Under the pieces are notes generated by a model. That model was not told where the DNA came from. It did no database searches and was given only the letters and a program-made list of their open reading frames with translations. Below are positions 25,145 to 32,809 of a stretch of 35,048 nt of DNA, in pieces (within the stretch, counting starts at the first letter, position 1; each line of letters begins with the position of its first letter). This stretch comes from an uncultured Ectothiorhodospiraceae bacterium (GTDB lineage: Bacteria > Pseudomonadota > Gammaproteobacteria > UBA6429 > Thiohalophilaceae). The translations under genes and the position numbers were made by a program. The DNA lies in NCBI GenBank assembly GCA_947260005.1, contig CAMYOL010000069.1, positions 1 to 35,048 on the forward strand, given 5' to 3'.

Positions 25145-26484
25145 TCCCCCCGCCTGGTTAAGTTATACCAGTCGATATTGCGAGTGACATACATAATGAT
25201 GGCCAAAGCAACAAATACCCCAATCGAACCAGATAACATTGAATAATTTTGTTCCTGTAGCAGCGAGTAAAGATATATATAGAGTAAAGTAATGCCGGTT
25301 CCGATCAGGCTGGCGCGTTTATTGGTTTTTAGTATCGCTTTTGAATAGAGAGAAGTCATGGCGACAACGGCTGTGCTGGCGATGATGTAGGACCAAAAGA
25401 AACTGATGTGTTCAGAGAGTGCCAATAATAATAAAAAGAACAGGCACATGCCCAGCCCAAGTAATAAATACTGTAATAAATGGATACGCAGTTTATAGAC
25501 GATTTCCAGTAACCAAATTGCGACAAAGGTTAAAACCAGGAATAGTAATTGATATTTAATACTGCGTTCACTCATGCGGTAGTTGTCGACGGGGGTAATA
25601 AAATCGACACCCACCAATGAAGCGCTAAACTTGTTATAGTCGAACGTGTCATGCAGCCATTGTTGTGGATAATTTCGACTAATGTGCGAGATAGCCCAGT
25701 CGGCATCAAAACCTTGTGTTGTGATATTTCGATTGTTAGGTAATTTAAATCCCTGAAAACTGGGGTCGGGCCAGTCTGAACTAATGGTGATATCGGTATT
25801 CTTCGCCATCGGTGCGATGTATAGACTACTGCTACCGTTTAACACCATGGCAATATTAAATTTATAATCACCTGAATGGTTACCAAGCGGTACAGTTGGA
25901 ATATGAAATCCGGCATCGTGAGTATTTGTTTCGCCCAATCCGGGTTCGAAATTAAGACTTTGTTTGTTCCAGCGCAGCACAACTTGTTTTTGGATTGCGC
26001 GAGAGTCTGACACGTTCACCAGTAATTGGGCGTGTTTCCAATTGATTAATTGTGGATCGATACCCCATCGACTAAAGTCCGGTTGAGCAAAATGCCCGGT
26101 TAGATTGATTGACGATTGATAAACGGGTACTTCAAAAATACCGCGATATCGAATTTCATTTTTAACATTTGCCTTGATGTTGAGTGATTCGGGTAAGAAC
26201 ACTGCATGGCGAAGCTTTTTACTGGTTTCCTGCTTACCATGTTTGTTGGTCCATTTGTGAATTTCATAAAAGGGAATGACTAATCGAGGACCCAGTATGC
26301 GTTGTTGGTTTCCCCATTTATTGCTGATGTCATATACCGCATTATTACGAGTTGAATTTCGATCAACAATTTGTGAATTAATCATAGCAATTGGAATTTG
26401 TAAAAGTAGAACAACAAATCCAATAAAAAGAACCCGTAGGAAAATAGAATTTCGTAACCAATTTTGAATAGAGTCAATGATCAT
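25141..26484 (-). CDS. creD: CreD-like inner-membrane protein
   Basis: CreD family proteins have one N-terminal helix, a large periplasmic domain and a C-terminal bundle of helices. Here the 447 residues show a helix at about 17-38, a periplasmic part containing the NNAVYDISNKWG and QRILGPRLVIPF segments and, before the bundle, LVGVDFITPVDNYRMSERSIKYQLLF. About six helices follow. In E. coli creD is induced by the CreBC two-component system and affects envelope stress and colicin tolerance; its molecular role is unknown. No creB or creC lies nearby. A GAGAT ribosome site precedes the ATG. Confidence 0.93.
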   Translation of the reverse strand: MIIDSIQNWLRNSIFLRVLFIGFVVLLLQIPIAMINSQIVDRNSTRNNAVYDISNKWGNQQRILGPRLVIPFYEIHKWTNKHGKQETSKKLRHAVFLPESLNIKANVKNEIRYRGIFEVPVYQSSINLTGHFAQPDFSRWGIDPQLINWKHAQLLVNVSDSRAIQKQVVLRWNKQSLNFEPGLGETNTHDAGFHIPTVPLGNHSGDYKFNIAMVLNGSSSLYIAPMAKNTDITISSDWPDPSFQGFKLPNNRNITTQGFDADWAISHISRNYPQQWLHDTFDYNKFSASLVGVDFITPVDNYRMSERSIKYQLLFLVLTFVAIWLLEIVYKLRIHLLQYLLLGLGMCLFFLLLLALSEHISFFWSYIIASTAVVAMTSLYSKAILKTNKRASLIGTGITLLYIYLYSLLQEQNYSMLSGSIGVFVALAIIMYVTRNIDWYNLTRRGE

Positions 26485-26527
26485 TGCTGTTATCTCGTTG
26501 TGATTTAGTTGTTATAAACGGATTACA

Positions 26528-26541
26528 GCATTTACAAATGC
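26528..26541. promoter_or_regulatory. Palindrome upstream of creD, possible operator
   Basis: GCATTTACAAATGC is a perfect 6-2-6 inverted repeat, 44 bases upstream of the creD start. A weak TATAAC box lies between it and the ATG. A regulator-binding site is a guess from position and symmetry; the sequence is not a LexA box. Confidence 0.3.
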
Positions 26542-26609
26542 ACTCGCGATGATGAAATCTGACGAAATCAGGCAAAACGATTATTTAAGATGAAACGACC
26601 CCAGTAAAA

Positions 26610-26999
26610 TTAATCAGGCATAAACTGCCATCGTTTTTGGATTTTGAGGGCGTCCATTTTCATCTCATCAGGAAAAGGGGGGTAAGGGGCCGAATAGTGA
26701 ATGATATCCAGCATGGCGGCATCAATGGCGGGGTTACCGCTGGAGCTTATAATATGGGTTTGGATAAGTGTTCCGCCGTTACTCAATTCCAGCTCAATAT
26801 CAATATGAGTTTGCCGGCTGATTAGCTGGTTAAAATCCGGGTAGCGAGAGGCACCAATAATTTCGATTTTTTCTGTTATATGTTCAACATAACTGTATTC
26901 ACTTCTGCCGACTGATCCATCTATCGGAAAGATTTCGACGTGAGAACAAGCTGCTGAGATGACTATTAAGAAAGCTAGCGTTAAATGTTTCGGAGACAT
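26610..26999 (-). CDS. Small lipoprotein with a TonB C-terminal-like domain
   Basis: A 129-residue protein. The N-terminus is a signal peptide with a lipobox-like SAAC, giving lipidated Cys18. From about residue 50 the sequence resembles the TonB/TolA C-terminal domain: YPDFNQLI, a strand with a dG-type turn (ELSNGGTLIQ), SSSGNPAIDAAMLDII, an aromatic-proline PYPPFP, and a final KIQKRWQF strand. Typical TonB proteins have a membrane anchor, a long proline-rich spacer and this domain. Here the spacer is about 30 residues and not proline-rich, so it cannot span the periplasm. Energy transduction is therefore doubtful. I infer a periplasmic, membrane-tethered binding role. Confidence 0.7.
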   Translation of the reverse strand: MSPKHLTLAFLIVISAACSHVEIFPIDGSVGRSEYSYVEHITEKIEIIGASRYPDFNQLISRQTHIDIELELSNGGTLIQTHIISSSGNPAIDAAMLDIIHYSAPYPPFPDEMKMDALKIQKRWQFMPD

Positions 27000-27014
27000 C
27001 GGTATATAGTAGCG

Positions 27015-27160
27015 AAAAAAACCGGGGTCGGAGAAAAACCGGGGTCGAATTAATTGGGGTCAGAGACGTATTTTTAGTCAAAATACCTAATTAAAAAAAT
27101 ACGTCTCTGACCCCAATTAATTCGTCTCTGACCCCAATTAATTTCTGACCCCGGTTTTTC
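27015..27160. repeat. Large palindromic repeat built from GGGGTC units
   Basis: The left arm (27032-27075) has the sequence elements GAAAAACCGGGGTC, AATTAATTGGGGTCAGAGACG and TATTTTT. The right arm (27093-27160) is its inverse complement, but carries an extra copy of the AATTAATTGGGGTCAGAGACG unit. A further ACCGGGGTCG lies at 27021-27030. The arms would form a long hairpin around a short loop. It resembles small non-coding palindromic (REP/MITE-like) elements found between proteobacterial genes. It has no gene of its own. Confidence 0.8.
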
Positions 27161-27249
27161 ACCAGCATTCTTCTGTGATGCAGCTATACTCTTAAAATTA
27201 CTGAATTTTTTCATTTTTGAGTCAGCATTAAAGACCCTAAGGAGAGTAC

Positions 27250-28614
27250 ATGAGTTTCACCGTCATCAACCCGGCAACGGGTGAAACCCTGAAAGAAGTC
27301 CCAGCATGGGGTGAAAGCGAAATTGAATCAGCTTTGGCGCAAACGGCTAAAGTGGCACCACAATGGCGAGCTCGTTCTTATGATGAACGTGCCGCTTTAA
27401 TGCGTAAGGCGGCTCAAGTCTTGCGTGATAATGTCGAAAAATATGCACCGATCGTCACTCAGGAGATGGGAAAACTGATAGGCGACTCCCGTGCTGAGAT
27501 CGAAAAATGTGCAACGGTGTGTGATTACTATGCTGATAATGCAGCAACATTTTTACAGGACAAAGATATTGAATCTGATGCCTCCCATAGCTATGTCGCC
27601 TATTTACCGCTTGGTACGGTATTGGCGGTGATGCCCTGGAATTATCCATTCTGGCAAGTTTTTCGATTTGCCGCACCGGCTTTGATGGCGGGCAATACCG
27701 GTTTATTAAAACATGCTTCAAACGTCCCGGAGTCAGCATTGGCAATTGAAGACGTATTTAATCAGGCAGGATTTCCGCAAGGTGTGTTTACGGCGATGAT
27801 GATAAGAGCCTCTCAGGTCTCCAAGGTGATTGAAGATCCGCGTGTACATGCTGTGACGCTGACGGGTTCAGAGCCTGCAGGAATGCAGGTGGCCAGCACA
27901 GCTGGCAAGGCATTGAAAAAGTCGGTGCTTGAACTGGGGGGATCCGATGCGTTTATCGTTTTAGAAGATGCGGATCTTGATGAGGCGGTGAAAGGCGCCG
28001 TGGCCTCGCGTTATTTAAATAGCGGCCAAAGTTGTATTGCCGCGAAACGATTTATTGTTGTGGATGCGATTGCCGAGGATTTTGTCGCTCGTTTTAAAGC
28101 AGGAGTAGAAGCGCTCAAAACCGGTGATCCGATGCAGGCTGACACGCGTATGGGACCGATGGCGCGTACTGATTTGCGTGATGAATTGCATGTTCAGGTG
28201 ACAGATTCCATTGCAGCGGGAGCACAAGTGGTGACGGGTTGTGAACCGATCGACGGCCCCGGTGCTTTTTATAAGCCTTCTATATTAGACAGAGTGGAGC
28301 CCGGTGTTCGTGCCTATAGTGAAGAACTGTTCGGACCAGTTGCTATTGTTATACGTGCGCGAGATGAGGCCGATGCCCTGCGCATCGCGAATGAATCAGT
28401 ATTTGGTCTGGGCGGAAGCGTTTGGAGCAAAGATTCTAAACGGGCTGAGCGGGTGGCGCGCCAGGTCGAATCCGGTTGCACCTTTGTGAATGGTTTTGTT
28501 AAAAGTGATCCCAGACTACCGTTTGGGGGCATTAAACGTTCAGGTTATGGACGTGAACTCTCCTCGCATGGAATACATGAATTTGTAAATGCAAAAACCA
28601 TCTGGATTAAATAA
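27250..28614 (+). CDS. NAD(P)-dependent succinate-semialdehyde dehydrogenase-like enzyme
   Basis: Aldehyde dehydrogenase superfamily, 454 residues. The oxyanion Asn131 lies in VMPWNYPFW, the general base Glu228 in LELGGSD, and the nucleophile Cys262 in NSGQSCIAAKRF. The closing segment PFGGIKRSGYGREL is present. The short N-terminus (INPATGE at residue 6) and size resemble the Sad/YneI group that oxidises succinate semialdehyde, though other aldehydes are possible. A strong AAGGAG ribosome site precedes the ATG. The gene seems monocistronic: a palindromic repeat lies upstream and 170 bases follow before the efflux genes. Confidence 0.87.
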   Translation: MSFTVINPATGETLKEVPAWGESEIESALAQTAKVAPQWRARSYDERAALMRKAAQVLRDNVEKYAPIVTQEMGKLIGDSRAEIEKCATVCDYYADNAATFLQDKDIESDASHSYVAYLPLGTVLAVMPWNYPFWQVFRFAAPALMAGNTGLLKHASNVPESALAIEDVFNQAGFPQGVFTAMMIRASQVSKVIEDPRVHAVTLTGSEPAGMQVASTAGKALKKSVLELGGSDAFIVLEDADLDEAVKGAVASRYLNSGQSCIAAKRFIVVDAIAEDFVARFKAGVEALKTGDPMQADTRMGPMARTDLRDELHVQVTDSIAAGAQVVTGCEPIDGPGAFYKPSILDRVEPGVRAYSEELFGPVAIVIRARDEADALRIANESVFGLGGSVWSKDSKRAERVARQVESGCTFVNGFVKSDPRLPFGGIKRSGYGRELSSHGIHEFVNAKTIWIK

Positions 28615-28784
28615 GGTGCTTATTTTTAAAGCGACCTTTGCAAATGTTTATTCTGCCCAAGCTGTCCTGAACCGGTTGAATTTTTAAGGCACTAATCGCA
28701 AGATTACGTGTCTATTTCAACTCGGGCGGGCGTTTCCCGATTTAGAAATTCTAAACACTAACTGGATGTTAGTTGGGGAGTGAT

Positions 28785-29858
28785 ATGGGGCGTAAGTTTT
28801 TAATTCTATTTGTGGGTGGATTTGTCATTGCCGCCGTGATCTATTTTGTTGCAACCGGAAAGGATGTCCGCGAAGTTAAACTGGTGAGTGTCGAACGAGG
28901 CGATATTAAAAGCGCCATCCGTGTTACCGGCCGGGTCATTAATGACAAAACAGTGACTATGACGGCGCTGGTTAATGGTCAGATTGAAGGCATGTTGGTT
29001 AAAAAAGGCGATAAGGTGGCTGCGGACCAGGTGCTGGCATTTTTTGATAAACGCGAGGCCGATGCAAAATTAGCGAAATCAAAAGCGGTACTGGCCAGAG
29101 AAGAACAGGCGGTTATTGAATCGGAGTCTAAATTTAACCGTTTAAGAAATGTAAAGTCATCCGGTGGTTCCAGTCAGCAGATCATCGACGATGCGGAAGC
29201 CGAGATAAAAGCGGCGCGAACTCGAAGGCGGGTAGCCAAAGCCGATCTTAATGTTGCGACGATTCAGCGCGAAAAAATTGAAGTGCGTGCACCGTTTGCA
29301 GGTGTGATCACCGAGAAGACAACAGAAAAAGGGCAGTGGCTAGAAGCCGGAACCAAATTATTTACCCTGGTCGGTTTAGAGGGAAGAGAAATCGATGTCA
29401 AAGTGGATGCCGGTGACAGCGGTTCCATTAAAATGGGACAAACCGTCGATCTAACCTGTGATGCCTATCCGGGTTTAGTCTGGCAAGAAAAAATACATTG
29501 GATAGCACCCAGCATTATTCAGGATGAAAAGAGTGCGGCGGTCAATACTTTTTCGGTACGGATCAGCTTAAGTTCTCAGGCACCAAATCTGTTACTTGGT
29601 CAGCAGGTCGATGCTCATATTGTTTTGGCATCAAAACAAAATGTTCTACGTTTACCCTATTCAGCCGTTCAGGGCGAGCTTGATAACTACCAGGTTTTTG
29701 TTTTAGAAGATAACGTCGTTAAATCTAAATCGATCAAAGCCGGCCTGGAAGATGATCGATACATTGAAATACTCTCAGGTCTTGCTGAAGGTGAAAAGGT
29801 GATCCTTTTAGAAGGTAAAACATTAACTGAGAATCAGGTTGTACAAGTTAGCGAATGA
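28785..29858 (+). CDS. MacA-like efflux periplasmic adaptor (HlyD family)
   Basis: The 357-residue protein has one N-terminal membrane helix (about 4-20), a first lipoyl half (ALVNGQIEGMLVKKGDKVAA), an alpha-helical hairpin (about 85-150), a second lipoyl half (VRAPFAGVITEKTTEKGQWL) and C-terminal beta-barrel domains. Such adaptors link an inner-membrane transporter to an outer-membrane channel. The start is the ATG at 28785, with a GGGGAG ribosome site five bases before it; an upstream TTG at 28773 is less likely. The stop overlaps the ATPase gene start by four bases (ATGA). No outer-membrane channel gene is nearby. Confidence 0.93.
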   Translation: MGRKFLILFVGGFVIAAVIYFVATGKDVREVKLVSVERGDIKSAIRVTGRVINDKTVTMTALVNGQIEGMLVKKGDKVAADQVLAFFDKREADAKLAKSKAVLAREEQAVIESESKFNRLRNVKSSGGSSQQIIDDAEAEIKAARTRRRVAKADLNVATIQREKIEVRAPFAGVITEKTTEKGQWLEAGTKLFTLVGLEGREIDVKVDAGDSGSIKMGQTVDLTCDAYPGLVWQEKIHWIAPSIIQDEKSAAVNTFSVRISLSSQAPNLLLGQQVDAHIVLASKQNVLRLPYSAVQGELDNYQVFVLEDNVVKSKSIKAGLEDDRYIEILSGLAEGEKVILLEGKTLTENQVVQVSE

Positions 29859-30526
29859 TTAATCTACAGGGCATTCATAAGTCCTATCACATGGGGGATG
29901 TGACCGTACCCGTGCTCAATGGTATTGATCTAACGATTAATGCTGGTGAATTTGTTGCCATCATGGGGCCGTCCGGTTCAGGCAAGACAACACTTCTTAA
30001 TCTGATTGGTTGTCTGGATTCCATCGATTCGGGTGAGTACTCGTTAGCGGGTGAACAAATCAATACGCTTGATGATAAAAGTATGGCGCGCATTCGATCT
30101 CAACACATCGGATTTGTCTTTCAATTATTTAATTTAATACCGCGCATTAGTGCACGACGTAATATTGAGTTGCCAATGATCTATGCCAACATCAATAAAG
30201 CGGATCGATTTACTCGCACATCCAGTGTATTAGAACGTGTTGGTTTGAGCGATCGAGCCACACACATGCCCACCCAACTTTCTGGAGGACAACAACAACG
30301 CGTGGCCATTGCACGGGCATTGGTCAATAACCCTGAGTTATTAGTTGTTGACGAACCAACGGGTAGTCTTGATTCGAAAAACGGTGAAGAAATTATGCAG
30401 TTATTCGAAAAATTAAATGCAGAAGGTGTAACTATCGTTATGGTTACGCATGAACTGGATATTGCTGCTTATGCGCAGCGTCAGGTGCATTTACTTGATG
30501 GCAAAATTGATCAGGATAAAAGCTGA
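29855..30526 (+). CDS. ABC transporter ATP-binding protein (MacB/LolD type)
   Basis: A 223-residue ATPase. Walker A is GPSGSGKTT (38-46), the Q-loop VFQLFN near 88-93, the signature LSGGQ (142-146), Walker B with LLVVDEP (162-168), and the switch His in VTHE. The sequence fits the MacB/LolD/FtsE subfamily that drives FtsX-type permeases. It is preceded by the adaptor (four-base overlap) and followed directly by the permease gene, whose ATG comes right after the TGA. In E. coli MacB the ATPase and permease are one chain; here they are separate. Confidence 0.96.
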   Translation: MINLQGIHKSYHMGDVTVPVLNGIDLTINAGEFVAIMGPSGSGKTTLLNLIGCLDSIDSGEYSLAGEQINTLDDKSMARIRSQHIGFVFQLFNLIPRISARRNIELPMIYANINKADRFTRTSSVLERVGLSDRATHMPTQLSGGQQQRVAIARALVNNPELLVVDEPTGSLDSKNGEEIMQLFEKLNAEGVTIVMVTHELDIAAYAQRQVHLLDGKIDQDKS

Positions 30527-31771
30527 ATGATTTCAATACAGTTCTATTTTGATCGTCTAATACAGGCTTTTTACGCGTTACGCGATAATCGTTTACGCAG
30601 TGTGTTAAGTGTTTTAGGCATTGCGGTTGGTATTGCGGCGGTGATGGCAGTTGGCGCAGTAAGCAAGGGTGGGAGTTATTTAGTTTTCTCGGAATTAGAG
30701 ACGTTTGGTTTAAACTCAGTTTGGGTCTACCGTGATCGCAACGATAAAGATCCTAATCGCCGGATACGCAAAGGTACCGGACTGGATAATTATGATTATT
30801 ATGCTTTAAAAGATTCCTGTTGTAGCGTGATGGAAAAAATCACTCCGATGGTGTTTAGTAGTGAACGCAATATTATCCAAACCGGTAATCGCTATAGTAA
30901 CGCACGTGTATCAGGTGTGAACAGTGACTATCTGGATATTAACAATGATCATCTTATCTATGGCCGAAACTTTCGCCCGATCGATATAAAAAGACGGCGA
31001 GCATCTGCCCTGATAGGGCCGACGGTGGTCGAGGACTTATTCGGAAAAGACAGTAACCCGGTTGGTAAAGACATTCGAATCGGCTTGCGACGTTTTACCG
31101 TGATTGGTGTACTTGAAGAAAAGAGCCGGGATTTTCTCGCCAGTATAGGATCGGCCGGTGGGCAGGATGCCAATAATCGGATTTTAATTCCCTTTACTTT
31201 ATTTCAACAAATGAACGGGTCTAAAGCGATCAATTTTTTCCATCTAAAGGCCCGTTCGCTTGAAGAAGCTGATTTACTATCCGAACAGGCAAAGGCGTTT
31301 CTTAAAAGACGTAATGGTAAAAACTATCAATACAAAACCGAAACAATGGCGACCTATATCGGTACAGCTGACCGTATTTTGTCTGGTGTGGCGATGATCG
31401 GAGTGATTGCGGCATCGATATCGTTGTTGGTTGGAGGTTTGGGAATTATGAATATTATGTCTACCTCTGTGCTGGAACGCACACGGGAAATCGGTTTACG
31501 TAAAGCGATTGGCGCGAGTCAAACAGATATATTGATGCAATTTTTATTAGAGGCCATCGTGATAAGTACCGTTGGCGGTTCGCTGGGTTTAGTCCTGGGT
31601 GCGAGTGCCAGTATTATTTTGGCGATGATAACGGGTTTTCCATTAACGCCAACACCGTTGGTGATCCTTATCGCACTGGTCGTCTCAGTAATTGTCGGTG
31701 TTGCATCTGGATTTTTGCCGGCTCGACGTGCCTCACGTTTACATCCGGTTGAAGCATTGCGTTACGAATAA
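30527..31771 (+). CDS. ABC transporter permease (MacB/FtsX type)
   Basis: The 414-residue protein has an N-terminal helix (NRLRSVLSVLGIAVGIAAV, about 21-39), a large periplasmic MacB_PCD domain (about 45-260), and a C-terminal FtsX domain with three helices and the conserved ERTREIGLRKAIGAS loop. The final FLPARRASRLHPVEALRYE is the usual end of this family. With the adaptor and ATPase it forms a MacAB-like system expected to act on periplasmic substrates such as peptides or small molecules; the substrate is unknown. Confidence 0.95.
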   Translation: MISIQFYFDRLIQAFYALRDNRLRSVLSVLGIAVGIAAVMAVGAVSKGGSYLVFSELETFGLNSVWVYRDRNDKDPNRRIRKGTGLDNYDYYALKDSCCSVMEKITPMVFSSERNIIQTGNRYSNARVSGVNSDYLDINNDHLIYGRNFRPIDIKRRRASALIGPTVVEDLFGKDSNPVGKDIRIGLRRFTVIGVLEEKSRDFLASIGSAGGQDANNRILIPFTLFQQMNGSKAINFFHLKARSLEEADLLSEQAKAFLKRRNGKNYQYKTETMATYIGTADRILSGVAMIGVIAASISLLVGGLGIMNIMSTSVLERTREIGLRKAIGASQTDILMQFLLEAIVISTVGGSLGLVLGASASIILAMITGFPLTPTPLVILIALVVSVIVGVASGFLPARRASRLHPVEALRYE

Positions 31772-31798
31772 GTCTGCTGTATTCGATTAAATATAAGC

Positions 31799-32587
31799 AT
31801 GGAATATATTATTCTCTATTTACTGGTCGGTGCCTTGGCAGGTTTACTTGCCGGTTTATTTGGTGTCGGCGGTGGCCTGGTGATTGTACCCGTCCTGGTC
31901 TATTTGTTTACATTGCAAAATTTTGAACCCTCTGTTTTAGTTCATATGGCCATCGGCACCTCGTTAGCGACCATTGTGATTACCTCACTCTCATCTGTGT
32001 TCGCCCATCATAAACATGGAGCGGTGCGTTGGGAGATTGTTCGTCAACTAACACCCGGTATTGTTGTCGGTGCACTGCTCGGGGCCGTACTCGCCGACTT
32101 AATGTCCGCGAATATCCTGCGACGCTTCTTTGCATTTTTTGAATGGTTTGTCGGTATCCAGTTATTGCTGAATTTAAAAAGCAGGGCGGCGCGCTCTGTT
32201 CCGGGGGTGATCGGTTTGTTTTTCGCCGGTAAAATCATTGGTGCCGTTTCGTCAATTGTCGGAATCGGTGGCGGCACCCTGACTGTGCCCTTTTTAGTCT
32301 GGTGTAATGTAAAGATGCGTGAAGCCGTGGCAACCTCCAGCGCATGTGGACTGCCAATCGCACTGGCTGGGGCGATAGGTTTCATGGCCATGGGTCTACA
32401 GGCTGAGACGACAGTTAACAACAGTTTCGGCCATTTCTACTTTCCCGCCTTTCTCGGCATAATTATCACCAGTACAGTATTTGCGCCACTGGGTGCGATG
32501 CTGGCTCACCGTCTTCCGGCGGCTTTACTGAAACGGCTTTTTGGCCTATTTTTAATAGGACTTGGCAGTTATATGTTCCTGGTTTAA
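31799..32587 (+). CDS. TauE/SafE family membrane transporter
   Basis: A 262-residue protein with about eight membrane helices. The internal duplication is visible as two glycine-rich motifs, GLFGVGGGLVIVPVL near residue 20 and VGIGGGTLTVPFLVW near 155. Members export or import sulfonates, sulfite and other sulfur anions, but specificity varies and cannot be told here. The gene lies 27 bases after the efflux permease and may be read from the same message. There is no strong ribosome site. Confidence 0.92.
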   Translation: MEYIILYLLVGALAGLLAGLFGVGGGLVIVPVLVYLFTLQNFEPSVLVHMAIGTSLATIVITSLSSVFAHHKHGAVRWEIVRQLTPGIVVGALLGAVLADLMSANILRRFFAFFEWFVGIQLLLNLKSRAARSVPGVIGLFFAGKIIGAVSSIVGIGGGTLTVPFLVWCNVKMREAVATSSACGLPIALAGAIGFMAMGLQAETTVNNSFGHFYFPAFLGIIITSTVFAPLGAMLAHRLPAALLKRLFGLFLIGLGSYMFLV

Positions 32588-32635
32588 ATCTCCCCCCAAT
32601 TGGCCAGCTGGAAGCCAATTCGCCCCCTATAAAAA

Positions 32636-32651
32636 TGTGATCTGTATCACA
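32636..32651. promoter_or_regulatory. Crp/Vfr-like binding site 1
   Basis: TGTGATCTGTATCACA matches the Crp half-sites TGTGA and TCACA with the ideal six-base spacer. It lies 159 bases before the start of the diguanylate cyclase gene, near the end of the TauE/SafE gene. Confidence 0.6.
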
Positions 32652-32730
32652 GTATCTAAACTTGCTGGAAAATAATACTATTTGAAACAGAAACTTAGTA
32701 ATACGCAATAGACTTACCGATGTTTCTGGT

Positions 32731-32759
32731 TTGATTGAAATACACACACAAATTATGTA
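32731..32759 (+). promoter_or_regulatory. Possible sigma-70 promoter of the dCache-GGDEF gene
   Basis: TTGATT (32731-32736) and TATGTA (32754-32759) are spaced 17 bases apart. Transcription would begin near 32766, at the second Crp-like site. The -10 box is imperfect, so this is tentative. Confidence 0.4.
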
Positions 32760-32765
32760 ACATTG

Positions 32766-32781
32766 TGTGACATTGTTCACA
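32766..32781. promoter_or_regulatory. Crp/Vfr-like binding site 2
   Basis: TGTGACATTGTTCACA again has TGTGA and TCACA separated by six bases. It lies 28 bases before the ATG and would overlap the start of transcription from the promoter proposed at 32731-32759. A factor bound here would be expected to repress rather than activate that promoter. Confidence 0.55.
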
Positions 32782-32809
32782 TATTGACCGATATGAGGTA
32801 TTCCTGCTA

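Noticed and set aside
26899-27081. Short minus-strand frame overlapping the lipoprotein gene
   Set aside because: It runs through the palindromic repeat and out of frame over the lipoprotein start; no signal or motif.
29855-31771. Lipoprotein-releasing LolCDE system
   Set aside because: The ATPase and permease follow a HlyD adaptor with overlapping genes, which is the MacAB arrangement; only one permease is present.
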